The notes under the pieces: model-generated
Told to the model about the DNA's origin: nothing
The model's input: the letters and a program-made list of their open reading frames with translations, nothing else
Databases searched by the model: none
Shown: one piece after another, positions 1 through 6,918 of the stretch
Layout of the letters: every line of letters starts with the position of its first letter
Numbering within the stretch: position 1 is the stretch's first letter
Position numbers and translations under genes: made by a program
Assembly (NCBI GenBank): GCA_039798005.1
Contig: JBDKGV010000136.1
Location: forward strand, 1 to 9,105
DNA: 9,105 nt
From: JBDKGV01 sp039798005
GTDB lineage: Bacteria; Fibrobacterota; Fibrobacteria; UBA5070
Direction: 5' to 3'

Positions 1-556
1 CGAAAGCCAAGGCAAGGAGCAGGGGCAGGACCCTGCGCGGCAAGGCAAGGGAGGCGGCGAACAGGCCATAGAAGACGAACTCGAACGAGAGCGTCCACCC
101 GACCGGGAGAATGGGGAAAGGTCCGGCCGCCCCGGTTTGCAAAGGCAACAGGAGAAAGGAGGACACCACCAAGGTCGGGTCGCTCCCGAAATGCGCAAGG
201 ATGCCTTGCCCGTTCTTGAGGGCAAGCGCGACCTGCAGCAGGATCATCGCCATCAAAGCCATCCACCACAGCGGCAGCACCCGGGCAAGGCGGCGCAGGA
301 GGAATCTGCCGGCCGCGTGCGCCGTGGGAGGCAGGTTGCGCGAGGCTTGGACCAGCACAAAGCCCGAGATGACGAAGAAGAGGTCCACCCCACTGGAAAG
401 CCACTCCACGAAACGGGCGGCCAAGGTGTCGGGCGCCCAGGTCCAGAGTCCGCTTGCCCGCAACTGAAGCAGGGCGTGATGCCCAAGCACGGCACTGGCC
501 GCCACGGCGCGCAAGATTTGAATGCCTTGCCAATGGCGGGAAGGAAGAGGAGTCAT
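1..556 (-). CDS. Acyltransferase 3 (OafA/YrhL-type) membrane protein, N-terminal part
   Basis: Multi-pass inner-membrane acyltransferase that, by family, moves an acyl group (often acetyl) onto a surface sugar such as O-antigen or exopolysaccharide. The reading frame runs from ATG 556-554 to the window edge, giving 185 residues, about half of a usual member. Visible family marks are an Arg-X10-His pair (R16, H27), taken as the catalytic motif of this family; GVDLFFVISGFV at about residues 56-67 in a membrane segment; the basic RRLARVLPLWW stretch at 88-98; and GWTLSFEFVFY at 153-163. No clear Shine-Dalgarno precedes the ATG, and a stop codon at 562-560 in the same frame excludes a longer start. 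It is transcribed away from the ABC transporter operon, so a shared function is not implied. The family is clear; the substrate cannot be told. Confidence 0.9.
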   Translation of the reverse strand, partial: MTPLPSRHWQGIQILRAVAASAVLGHHALLQLRASGLWTWAPDTLAARFVEWLSSGVDLFFVISGFVLVQASRNLPPTAHAAGRFLLRRLARVLPLWWMALMAMILLQVALALKNGQGILAHFGSDPTLVVSSFLLLPLQTGAAGPFPILPVGWTLSFEFVFYGLFAASLALPRRVLPLLLALAF

Positions 557-683
557 CGGTCAGGCAAATGTAGGTGAAAACATCTCGCCATTCCCTATGG
601 TCACTCTGAACAATGTTAAGTAAGTTTCTTTCCAAGTGTCGCACGCATCGCCAATTCCCGGCCGATGCCGCAAAGGAGTTCTC
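557..683. promoter_or_regulatory. Divergent intergenic region, probable promoters
   Basis: About 127 bases separate the start of the minus-strand acyltransferase from the start of the plus-strand ABC transporter operon, so both promoters should lie here. The stretch 605-632 is markedly richer in A and T than its surroundings, as often seen near promoters. I could not pick convincing -35 and -10 boxes on either strand and name none. A small interrupted palindrome (AACA-A-TGTT, 610-618) lies in the AT-rich patch; it is too short to call an operator. Confidence 0.35.
672..678 (+). promoter_or_regulatory. Ribosome binding site fixing the ABC ATPase start
   Basis: AAAGGAG lies 5 bases before GTG 684-686. 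This favours that start over the in-frame GTG at 636, which would add 16 residues before the conserved N-terminus of the ATPase and has no comparable site in front of it. Confidence 0.8.
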
Positions 684-1367
684 GTGGCCATCGTGGAAAT
701 CCGCAACCTCGTCAAAGACTACCCGCTCGGGGAAACCACCGTACATGCCCTGCGCGGCGTGAGCCTGTCCATCGAGGCGGGCGAGTTCCTCTCGGTCATC
801 GGGCCCTCGGGCTCGGGGAAGACCACCCTGCTGAATGTGATCGGATGCATCGACCGCGCCACCAGCGGCGAAGTGCGCGTGGCCGGCCAGGAGGTCACCA
901 CCCTGAACGACCGGGGTCTGACCTCGTTGCGTTTGAACAAGGTCGGGTTCATCTTCCAGACCTTCAACCTGATTCCGGTGCTGGACGTGGTGGAGAACGT
1001 CGAGTTCCCCCTGCTTCTCATGAAGGACATCCCCCGCGCTGAAGTGCGCCAACGCGCCTTGGAACTCCTTGAATCGGTGGGTCTTTCCAGCCACCTCAAG
1101 CACCGCCCGGCCGAACTTTCCGGCGGGCAGCGCCAGCGCGTGGCCATCGCCCGCGCCCTGGTCACCCGCCCGGCCATCGTGCTGGCCGACGAACCGACCG
1201 CCAACCTGGATTCCACCACCGGCGAGCAGATCCTGGACCTGATGCGCGGACTCAACCGCACCCAGGGCACCACCTTCATCTTCTCGACCCACGACGCCCA
1301 GGTCCTCTCGTACGCCCACCGCGTGGTCCACATGCGCGATGGCAAGCTTGCCGAGGGGCAGGAGTGA
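684..1367 (+). CDS. ABC transporter ATP-binding protein, LolD/MacB type
   Basis: Cytoplasmic ATPase subunit of 227 residues, the usual length for stand-alone LolD-like ATPases, expected to power the two FtsX-type permeases that follow. All nucleotide-binding motifs are intact: Walker A GPSGSGKTT at residues 40-48, Q-loop Gln92 (FIFQTFNLIP), signature LSGGQRQRVAIARAL at 145-159, Walker B IVLADEP at 165-171 with Glu170 as catalytic base, D-loop NLD at 174-176, and switch His203 (STHD). The LxGxS-type Walker A surroundings and FQTFNLIP fit the MacB/LolD/FtsE class, which works with permeases having large periplasmic domains. The start is GTG 684, set by an AAAGGAG site. Its last codons overlap the next gene by four bases (GTGA), implying translational coupling. 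The class is near certain; the cargo is unknown. Confidence 0.95.
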   Translation: MAIVEIRNLVKDYPLGETTVHALRGVSLSIEAGEFLSVIGPSGSGKTTLLNVIGCIDRATSGEVRVAGQEVTTLNDRGLTSLRLNKVGFIFQTFNLIPVLDVVENVEFPLLLMKDIPRAEVRQRALELLESVGLSSHLKHRPAELSGGQRQRVAIARALVTRPAIVLADEPTANLDSTTGEQILDLMRGLNRTQGTTFIFSTHDAQVLSYAHRVVHMRDGKLAEGQE

Positions 1368-2848
1368 AGCTCCTCCTCACGCTCTCGGCACGCAACCTCT
1401 TCCGCCACCGGGGAAGGAGCCTTGTCGTCGGGCTCATCCTCCTGTTGGGAGCCCTTGTGATGACGGTGGGCAACGGCGTCCTTTCGGGCATGGACCGCGG
1501 CCTTTCCAAGAACATCACCGACGGCTTCCTGGGCCACGTGGTCGTCATGTCCGACAAGCAGGAGGACGACAACATCCTCTTCCTGGTGATGGGGAAATCC
1601 ATCGCCCCCCTCGCCGATGCGGCCGGGGTGGAGACCGTGCTGGCCAAGCAGCCCGGGATCTTCGGCTACGTGCCGGTGGGCAAGAACGCCGCCATGGCCC
1701 TGAACGAGGACGGCGGGAATCCCTCCTACGCCTACCTCCTGGGCGTGGACTGGGAACGCTACCGCCGCGTATTCCCCAACAACCTCAAGGCCGTCGAAGG
1801 CGCGCAAGAACCGGGCGAAGGTCCTTTCGTCCTGCTCCCCCAAGAGGCGCGCAAGCAGAGCTTCGACATGGCCGGGACCTGGTACCACCCGAAGGGAGTC
1901 GATGTCGTCGACTCCTCGCTTCCGGAGCTTGCCAAGTTGCACCGTTCCACCCTTCCGGTGCGCGACGAGATGGTGCTGATGGGCTTTTCCGAGGACAACT
2001 CCTCCTCCGACGTGCGCGTGCCCATCCGCGGGGTCATCCGCTATCCCGCCCTGAACAACCTCTGGGGCCACTTCGCCTTCGTGGACATCGCCTCCTACCG
2101 CCAGTGCATGGGCTACGTGAACCCCACGGCGGCCGTGCAGCTGGACAGCGCCCAGAACGCCCTGCTCACCGGCGAGAACCTGGACGAGCTCTTCGGCGGA
2201 GGCGATGTCGGGGCCGCGGCCCTGACCGCCATTGCGACGGATTCCGTCAAACCTGCCGCAGGCGGAGCCTGGAACCTCGTGCTGGTGCGGCTCAAGCCGG
2301 GCCAGGAGGCAAGCGTAGCGGCCAAGCGCATCGACGCGGCCCTGAAGGAGGCCAAGGTCCCGGCGCGCGCCGTGCCGTGGAACAAGGCTTCGGGGCCGGT
2401 GGGCGCCATGGCCATGCTGATCCGGGGCGCACTTTTCGTGTTCGTCATGCTCATCTTCGTGGTGGCCGCCATCATCGTGATGAACACCCTTTCGATGGCC
2501 GCGATGGAACGCGCCGGGGAGATCGGAATGATGCGGGCCATCGGGGCCGGGCGCAACTTCGTCCGGCTGCTCTTCCTGGGGGAGACATTGATCCTGTCGC
2601 TGGCCTTCGGCGGTCTTGGCATCCTGATCGGGTCGGTGACCGTGCTGGTGCTGGCCCAAATGGGATTCACCACCGACAACGACTTCCTGCAGATGGTGTA
2701 CGGAGGCGAGACCTTCCAGCCCTTCCTGCGCCTGTCCGACTACGGCCTTGCCCTCGTGCAGCTCCTGGCGACATCCGCCATCGCCGTCTTCTATCCGACG
2801 CTCTTGGCGTCGCGCATCACACCGCTTGAAGCGATCGCGAGGGATTGA
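1364..2848 (+). CDS. FtsX/LolCE-type ABC transporter permease A
   Basis: Inner-membrane permease of 494 residues with the type VII ABC (LolC/E, MacB) layout. A membrane segment at about 18-38 follows the basic RNLFRHRGRS stretch; then comes a large periplasmic domain to about 345; then three membrane segments at about 353-375, 402-435 and 459-481. The cytoplasmic loop MERAGEIGMMRAIGAG (from residue 381) and the C-terminal PLEAIARD are hallmark FtsX-domain sequences, the loop being where the ATPase is expected to couple. It starts with GTG inside the stop of the ATPase gene, with a purine-rich GAGGGGCAGGA in front. It probably pairs with the next permease as a heterodimer, as LolC does with LolE. 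It is longer than LolC (about 400 residues) because of the periplasmic part. Substrate is inferred only from context: lipid, lipoprotein or other hydrophobic cargo. Confidence 0.92.
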   Translation: MKLLLTLSARNLFRHRGRSLVVGLILLLGALVMTVGNGVLSGMDRGLSKNITDGFLGHVVVMSDKQEDDNILFLVMGKSIAPLADAAGVETVLAKQPGIFGYVPVGKNAAMALNEDGGNPSYAYLLGVDWERYRRVFPNNLKAVEGAQEPGEGPFVLLPQEARKQSFDMAGTWYHPKGVDVVDSSLPELAKLHRSTLPVRDEMVLMGFSEDNSSSDVRVPIRGVIRYPALNNLWGHFAFVDIASYRQCMGYVNPTAAVQLDSAQNALLTGENLDELFGGGDVGAAALTAIATDSVKPAAGGAWNLVLVRLKPGQEASVAAKRIDAALKEAKVPARAVPWNKASGPVGAMAMLIRGALFVFVMLIFVVAAIIVMNTLSMAAMERAGEIGMMRAIGAGRNFVRLLFLGETLILSLAFGGLGILIGSVTVLVLAQMGFTTDNDFLQMVYGGETFQPFLRLSDYGLALVQLLATSAIAVFYPTLLASRITPLEAIARD

Positions 2849-2849
2849 C

Positions 2850-4562
2850 ATGCTGCTCGCAAGACTTGCATTCCGCAACATCGGGCGGCATCTGCGCCGC
2901 AGTCTTTTCCTGGGATCCGCCATCGCCTTGGGCACCGCCGTGCTGGTGGCGGCCAACGGCTTCGCGCACGGCATCTCGGTCGTGCTCTTCGACAAGGTGA
3001 TGGTCTTCGTGGCCGGTCACGCCGGGGTGTTCGCCAGCGAATCGGGCTCGCAGCAGACCCAGATCTTCCGCGACGGCACATGGCTGCGGCAGAAGCTGGC
3101 GGCCCTTCCCGAGGTACGCCGGGTGGACGAGGCCGTGGGCGTCTTCGCCCGCGCCCTGGGCAACGGCAAATCGGACAACACGATCCTGGTGGGCATCGAC
3201 ACCCGTCAACTTGCCGACAGCAAGGACCGGGCGGAGTTCGAGGAGACCTTCCGCATCGTGCAGGGCAGTTGGCAGGCCATGAACGACTCGACCATTCCCC
3301 TGCCCACGCTCCTTGGCGTGGACAAGGCCAAGGCCCTGAACGTGAAGCTCGGCGACCAGGTCCGCCTGCGCTTTTCCAATGTGAACGGCCAGAACCAGGC
3401 GGGCAAGGCCACCGTGGTGGGAATCTTCGAGACCGACAACATGTTCATGCAAGCCCCCATGTACGTGGGCCTGGCGCGGTTGCGCGACCTGATGGGATAC
3501 CGTCCCGACGAATCCTCCGGGTTCAATCTGGTGCTGCACAACCCCAAGGAGGATGCCCGCCGGGTCGCCGACACCATCCAGAGCTTCATGGTCCCCCAGG
3601 TGGCCAGCATTCCGTCCCGCCTGGGCGGGGCACCGGTGCGGCTCTTCGGCCTGAAGTCAGACTCCGCCACCCGCGCCCAATGGATGAAGGGCCTGAGCGT
3701 TCCCGACAGCCTGCTGCGGGAAAAGAACCTCGTGGTCATCCCCACGGCACTTTCGGTTTCGCAGAAACTTGGCGTGGGCGACACGTTCTCGCTTGCCTGG
3801 CCCTTGCGGTACGGCACCGATTCCGGCCGCACGACCCTGATCGTATCAAGCATCGCCCCGGCCGGCAAGCTCCCCGATTCGGTGATCGCGATGCGCTCCG
3901 AAGGGTTCTTCCGCACCTACAACAGCCAGATCCCCAAACGACAGAATCTGTCACCGGCCTTCGACACCTCGTGGGCCGTGCGGGAGTGGAACCTGCTGCC
4001 GCGCGCCGCCACCACCGACGAGTACCGCAAGCAGATGGCCGAACTCTCCTTCGCACGGGGACTGGGCCCCGTGGTGAGCGTGCGCACCATGTACGAGGCG
4101 GCCAGCGACATCCTGAAGCTTGAGAACGTGCTGAACGTGGTCACGCTGTGGGCGGTGCTCGTGCTGTTTTTCATCATCCTCATCGGCGTCCTGAACACCC
4201 TGCGCATGACCATCCGCGAACGCACCCGCGAGATCGGGACGCTGCGGGCCATCGGGTTCCAGGCCCGCCAAGTGCTGGGATTGTTCCTCTTCGAGACACT
4301 GTACCTGGCGGTCTTCTCCGGGCTCGTGGGCGTGGTCCTTGGCTTCGGGCTCATGGAGCTCTTGAGTTCCTTCACCATCCACGCCAGCGGCAACCCCATG
4401 GGCGTGCTCCTGGTGAACAGCCATCTCTACTTCTCCCCCACCGTCACCGGGACCCTGGGCGGGGTCGTACTCATCGCCATCCTTTCCCTCCTGACCGCTT
4501 GGCTCCCGGCCCGCGCCGCCGCCAAGCTCTCGCCGGCCGACGCGCTGCGCCACCACGAATAG
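2850..4562 (+). CDS. FtsX/LolCE-type ABC transporter permease B
   Basis: Second permease, 570 residues, starting at ATG 2850 one base after the previous stop, with GCGAGGG six bases ahead. The in-frame start at 2748 is rejected because it lies inside the previous gene and would precede the conserved MLLARLAFRNIGRHLRRS opening. Membrane segments lie at about 19-38, 428-453, 475-505 and 532-556. The FtsX coupling loop RERTREIGTLRAIG is at about 455-468, and the tail LSPADALRHHE matches the family ending. The periplasmic domain of about 390 residues is unusually large. It appears to contain two related MacB-PCD-like halves, roughly 150-218 (LGVDKAKALNVKLGDQVRL, then VVGIFETDNM) and 294-355 (PTALSVSQKLGVGDTFSL, then IVSSIAP). 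It should form a heterodimeric transporter with permease A and the upstream ATPase. Family certain, cargo unknown. Confidence 0.92.
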   Translation: MLLARLAFRNIGRHLRRSLFLGSAIALGTAVLVAANGFAHGISVVLFDKVMVFVAGHAGVFASESGSQQTQIFRDGTWLRQKLAALPEVRRVDEAVGVFARALGNGKSDNTILVGIDTRQLADSKDRAEFEETFRIVQGSWQAMNDSTIPLPTLLGVDKAKALNVKLGDQVRLRFSNVNGQNQAGKATVVGIFETDNMFMQAPMYVGLARLRDLMGYRPDESSGFNLVLHNPKEDARRVADTIQSFMVPQVASIPSRLGGAPVRLFGLKSDSATRAQWMKGLSVPDSLLREKNLVVIPTALSVSQKLGVGDTFSLAWPLRYGTDSGRTTLIVSSIAPAGKLPDSVIAMRSEGFFRTYNSQIPKRQNLSPAFDTSWAVREWNLLPRAATTDEYRKQMAELSFARGLGPVVSVRTMYEAASDILKLENVLNVVTLWAVLVLFFIILIGVLNTLRMTIRERTREIGTLRAIGFQARQVLGLFLFETLYLAVFSGLVGVVLGFGLMELLSSFTIHASGNPMGVLLVNSHLYFSPTVTGTLGGVVLIAILSLLTAWLPARAAAKLSPADALRHHE

Positions 4563-4572
4563 GAACCCGACC

Positions 4573-5331
4573 ATGAAACGACAGATTTTGTCCTTGATCG
4601 CCGTTTTCGCGGCAGCCGCCTTCGCCCAGACGGCGCCCACCGGCCAAGCCGTCCTTGAGATGCTGGAGAAGCAGAACAAGCTGGGCAACGACCTGCGCGC
4701 CCGCGTGAACCTCACCCAGACAAAGGCGGGCCAGGGCGCCAAGCAGATGGCCATGCAGTACTTCCGGCGCGACAAGGACGATGCGTTCGCCATGCTCATC
4801 GACGCACCCGAGGCCGACCGCGGCAACGGCTACCTGCGCCAGGGCGAGCACTTCTGGATGTACCGCCGCAACACCCGCACCTTCCAGCACGTGAACCGCG
4901 ATGAGAGCATCGGCGGCACCAACGCCCACGGGCAGGACTTCGAGAACCGCAAGCTCACGACGCTTTACGCCCCCGCCAAGGGAGAGCTGGGCACGCCCGC
5001 TCCGGAGATGCTGGGCAAGAAGGCCGTCTGGAAGTTCGAGGTGCGCGCCAAGCTCCCGGACGTCGACTACCCCCGCAAGATCTACTGGGTCTCCCGCGAC
5101 GAATGGTTCCTCCTGAAGGAGCAGGCCTATTCGGCCTCCGGCACGCTCATGCAAAGCTCGTACTACACCAAGTACATCCCGGTGGACGGCCGCACGATCC
5201 CCTCGCAGATGCTCTTCGTGGACGAGTTCGAGAAGGGCAACCGCACCGTGGTCGAGCTTTCCGAGGTCAAGACCGGAAAGATTCCCGACGAGACCTTCAC
5301 CAAGGCCTGGATCGAAAGCAAGTCGAAATGA
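4573..5331 (+). CDS. Periplasmic LolA-like outer membrane lipoprotein-sorting protein
   Basis: Secreted protein of 252 residues. The signal peptide is MKRQILSLIAVFAAAAFA with an Ala-X-Ala site before Gln19; there is no lipobox Cys, so it should be soluble in the periplasm. The body matches the LolA-like family (I believe Pfam PF17131): the stretch MQYFRRDKDDAFAMLIDAP at about 59-77, GNGYLRQGEHFWMYRRNTRTF at about 82-102, HGQDFENRKLTTLY at about 119-132, KIYWVSRDEWFLLKEQAYSASG at about 171-192, and the ending KIPDETFTKAWIESKSK. Members adopt a half-barrel that shields acyl chains, so it probably takes cargo from the two permeases and hands it to the outer membrane. AGGA at 4561-4564 lies eight bases before the ATG, and the gene starts ten bases after the permease stop. 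It is not classical LolA, and its ligand is unknown. Confidence 0.85.
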   Translation: MKRQILSLIAVFAAAAFAQTAPTGQAVLEMLEKQNKLGNDLRARVNLTQTKAGQGAKQMAMQYFRRDKDDAFAMLIDAPEADRGNGYLRQGEHFWMYRRNTRTFQHVNRDESIGGTNAHGQDFENRKLTTLYAPAKGELGTPAPEMLGKKAVWKFEVRAKLPDVDYPRKIYWVSRDEWFLLKEQAYSASGTLMQSSYYTKYIPVDGRTIPSQMLFVDEFEKGNRTVVELSEVKTGKIPDETFTKAWIESKSK

Positions 5332-5343
5332 CAAATCCTGTCA

Positions 5344-5438
5344 TGGGCGCCTCCCTCCCTCCGGTCGGGCCGGGCCCTCGCGAGCCGGGCCTCCTGCGAA
5401 GCACAGCTCCCTCCCGAGTCGGGAGGGCGGGGGGAGGG
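5344..5438. repeat. GC-rich repeat-like segment with perfect 9-bp inverted repeat
   Basis: The only sizeable gap in the operon is filled with very GC-rich, low-complexity DNA. It holds a perfect inverted repeat, CCCTCCCGA at 5409-5417 and TCGGGAGGG at 5419-5427 around a single G, and GCCGGGCC twice as a direct repeat (5369-5376 and 5384-5391). The form, a short GC-rich palindrome followed by G-runs and GGGAGGGATGGG, resembles dispersed intergenic repeats seen in many GC-rich genomes. That membership is inference from memory, since no second copy is in this window. It borders the start codon of the next gene and supplies its only purine-rich upstream sequence. Confidence 0.55.
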
Positions 5439-6839
5439 ATGGGACGTCCGCAGGGGTCCCGGGCCTGCGGCCTTTGGTCCCTGGCGCTGGGCGCCGCGCT
5501 CCTTGCCCTGCCGTCCATGGGCGCGGCCCAGCCCGTCGACGAGGATGCTCTCTTCGCCGACACCACCATTCTGGACACCTCCCTCCTGAACAAGACCCAG
5601 GCGTTCAAGGCCGGCGAAGACCCCTCCAAGGTCCAGACCCGCTTTGGCGGCAGCGTCACGGCACTGGGCCAAGCCAACCGCCGCCAAGGCGCCCTGCCCT
5701 GGATGCCAAGCACCGACGGCTCGGCGCGGCTGGTGGGCACCATGACGCTCGACGTCTCGCTGCCTTCGCACGAACGCGCCCTGCTCGTGGGCGAAGTGGC
5801 CCATGAAGGGGCCTCCGACACCACGAGTTTTGCCCTGCGCGAAGGCTTCGTGGATTTCGAGGTCGGAAAGGTCGTGTGGGTGCGTGCCGGCAAGCAGGTG
5901 ATCCAGTGGGGTCGCGGACTTCTCTGGACCCCCACGGATCTGGTGAACGTGGAAGGCAAGAGCCTGGTGCCCCGCGCCGGGGCGCTGGAAGGCACCACCG
6001 GGCTTCGCCTGCTCGTGCCGCTGGGTGCGCAGGCCAATATGACGGGATTTGTCAATCTCACCCGCGTCACCGACGCCGACAGCCTTTCCGGCGCACTGCG
6101 TCTGGAAAGCGTGGTGGGCCCGGTGGAAGTCGCGGCATCCGGATGGGCCAAGCCCGACCGGCCCCATGCACTGGGGCTTGACGCCTCCACCGGCGTCCAA
6201 GGCATCGATCTGCAGGGCGGTGTGCTCTGGATCTCGGGCGACCTCCTCCCGCACGCGCAACTTCGCGAAGGGAAGTGGGCCTTGGTCACCGAGCGCGACC
6301 ATCCGCAGGTGCGCGCCTCCCTTGGCCTGGGCAAGGGCTTTGCCATCGCCGGGGTCCCCGACCGCCTGCGCATCGACTTCGAAGGCTACTGGAACTCGCG
6401 CGGGTACGCGGCCGACTTCCTGACCGACCAAACCGTATACAACTACGAAGACCCCATGGCCTTGCCGCTCCCGTCTTCGCTTGCCCCCCTTGCCCAGAAC
6501 CCCTTGCTTGCCAATTTCCTGGTGGGCGACACGGCGGGCGACGCCTCCAAGTTCGCGCTCAAGAACGGACTCTATCGGGCCAACCAGTTCGGACGCGCCT
6601 ACTTGGCGAGCATGGTGGTGCTGTCCCAGTTCCTGCGCCAGGACATGACGCTTTCCGTCCAGGGCCTGGGGAACGTGCAGGACAAGTCGGGCCTCGCCAC
6701 GGTGGGCCTTGCCTGGAGCGGCCTGCACGGTTTCTTCGCCCAAGGCAACGGCTACTGGTTCTGGGGAGACCCTCGCACCGAGTTCGCCCTCTCCGGCACC
6801 GGCCCGGCCCTGGACCTGCGCGCCGGCGTGCGGTTCTGA
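5439..6839 (+). CDS. Probable outer-membrane beta-barrel protein of the ABC/LolA-like module
   Basis: A 466-residue secreted protein. From ATG 5439 it opens with a good signal peptide (GRPQGSR, hydrophobic LWSLALGAALLAL, then GAA before Gln31). The rest has alternating polar and hydrophobic stretches, few charged helices, and ends in GVRF, the terminal Phe typical of outer-membrane barrels recognised by BamA. The segment VRAGKQVIQWGRGLLWTPTDLVN (about 148-170) recalls a conserved piece of several porin-like families (RQ-x-SWG...PTDLxNP), but I cannot assign a named family. Upstream in-frame ATGs at 5328 and 5343 would add repeat-encoded residues before the signal peptide, so I reject them, although 5328 overlaps the previous stop (ATGA) and could couple translation. 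Being last in the operon after a LolA-like carrier, it may be the outer-membrane acceptor or export pore. Function unproven. Confidence 0.75.
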   Translation: MGRPQGSRACGLWSLALGAALLALPSMGAAQPVDEDALFADTTILDTSLLNKTQAFKAGEDPSKVQTRFGGSVTALGQANRRQGALPWMPSTDGSARLVGTMTLDVSLPSHERALLVGEVAHEGASDTTSFALREGFVDFEVGKVVWVRAGKQVIQWGRGLLWTPTDLVNVEGKSLVPRAGALEGTTGLRLLVPLGAQANMTGFVNLTRVTDADSLSGALRLESVVGPVEVAASGWAKPDRPHALGLDASTGVQGIDLQGGVLWISGDLLPHAQLREGKWALVTERDHPQVRASLGLGKGFAIAGVPDRLRIDFEGYWNSRGYAADFLTDQTVYNYEDPMALPLPSSLAPLAQNPLLANFLVGDTAGDASKFALKNGLYRANQFGRAYLASMVVLSQFLRQDMTLSVQGLGNVQDKSGLATVGLAWSGLHGFFAQGNGYWFWGDPRTEFALSGTGPALDLRAGVRF

Positions 6840-6918
6840 ATTGAGGCAAATCGAGGCGATGGTGAGAAACCATGCGGTGCAGTGCAAGGAGGCTTGGCAT
6901 GACTTCTTCGATGCCTAA
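6840..6918 (+). pseudogene. Truncated remnant of a DUF4160 gene (C-terminus only)
   Basis: The frame ending at TAA 6916-6918 reads ELRQIEAMVRNHAVQCKEAWHDFFDA, which looks like the conserved C-terminus of DUF4160 proteins (a pattern like ELRxIExLVxxHxxxxxEAWHxYF). Everything upstream that would encode the rest is missing: the frame continues back only as a shadow inside the beta-barrel gene. The remnant overlaps the start of the DUF2442 gene by 20 bases, the arrangement expected of intact DUF4160-DUF2442 pairs. This suggests the 5' part was deleted at a junction next to the stop of the upstream gene. A 19-residue reading frame from ATG 6859 remains and could act as a coupling leader. The assignment rests on recalled family consensus over about 25 residues. 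Confidence 0.6.
6886..6892 (+). promoter_or_regulatory. Ribosome binding site fixing the DUF2442 start
   Basis: AAGGAGG lies six bases before ATG 6899-6901. It decides for this start over the in-frame ATG at 6872, which has no such site, and over the ATG at 6911. Confidence 0.8.

Noticed and set aside
137..577. Plus-strand open frames over the left edge
   Set aside because: They are rich in Arg, Gln and His with no recognisable motif and are antisense to the clear acyltransferase 3 frame.
636..683. Longer N-terminus for the ABC ATPase from GTG 636
   Set aside because: No ribosome binding site, non-conserved residues, and a strong AAAGGAG site sits just before GTG 684.
719..2995. Minus-strand open frame of 758 codons opposite the ATPase and permease genes
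   Set aside because: It is antisense to genes with intact ABC and FtsX motifs, its composition is His/Gly/Arg-rich as expected of a shadow frame in GC-rich DNA, and it matches no family I know.
5369..5391. Direct repeat GCCGGGCC with CTCGCGAG between, considered as an attachment or recombination site
   Set aside because: Too short and of too low complexity in this GC-rich setting; no integrase or element boundary nearby. Kept only as part of the repeat-like segment.
5163..6887. Minus-strand open frame of 574 codons opposite the outer-membrane protein gene
   Set aside because: Shadow of GC-skewed codon positions; the plus strand has a signal peptide, barrel-like pattern and terminal Phe, and operon context.
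6872..6898. Longer N-terminus for the DUF2442 protein from ATG 6872
   Set aside because: The AAGGAGG site is correctly spaced for ATG 6899 and the extra residues are not part of the family.
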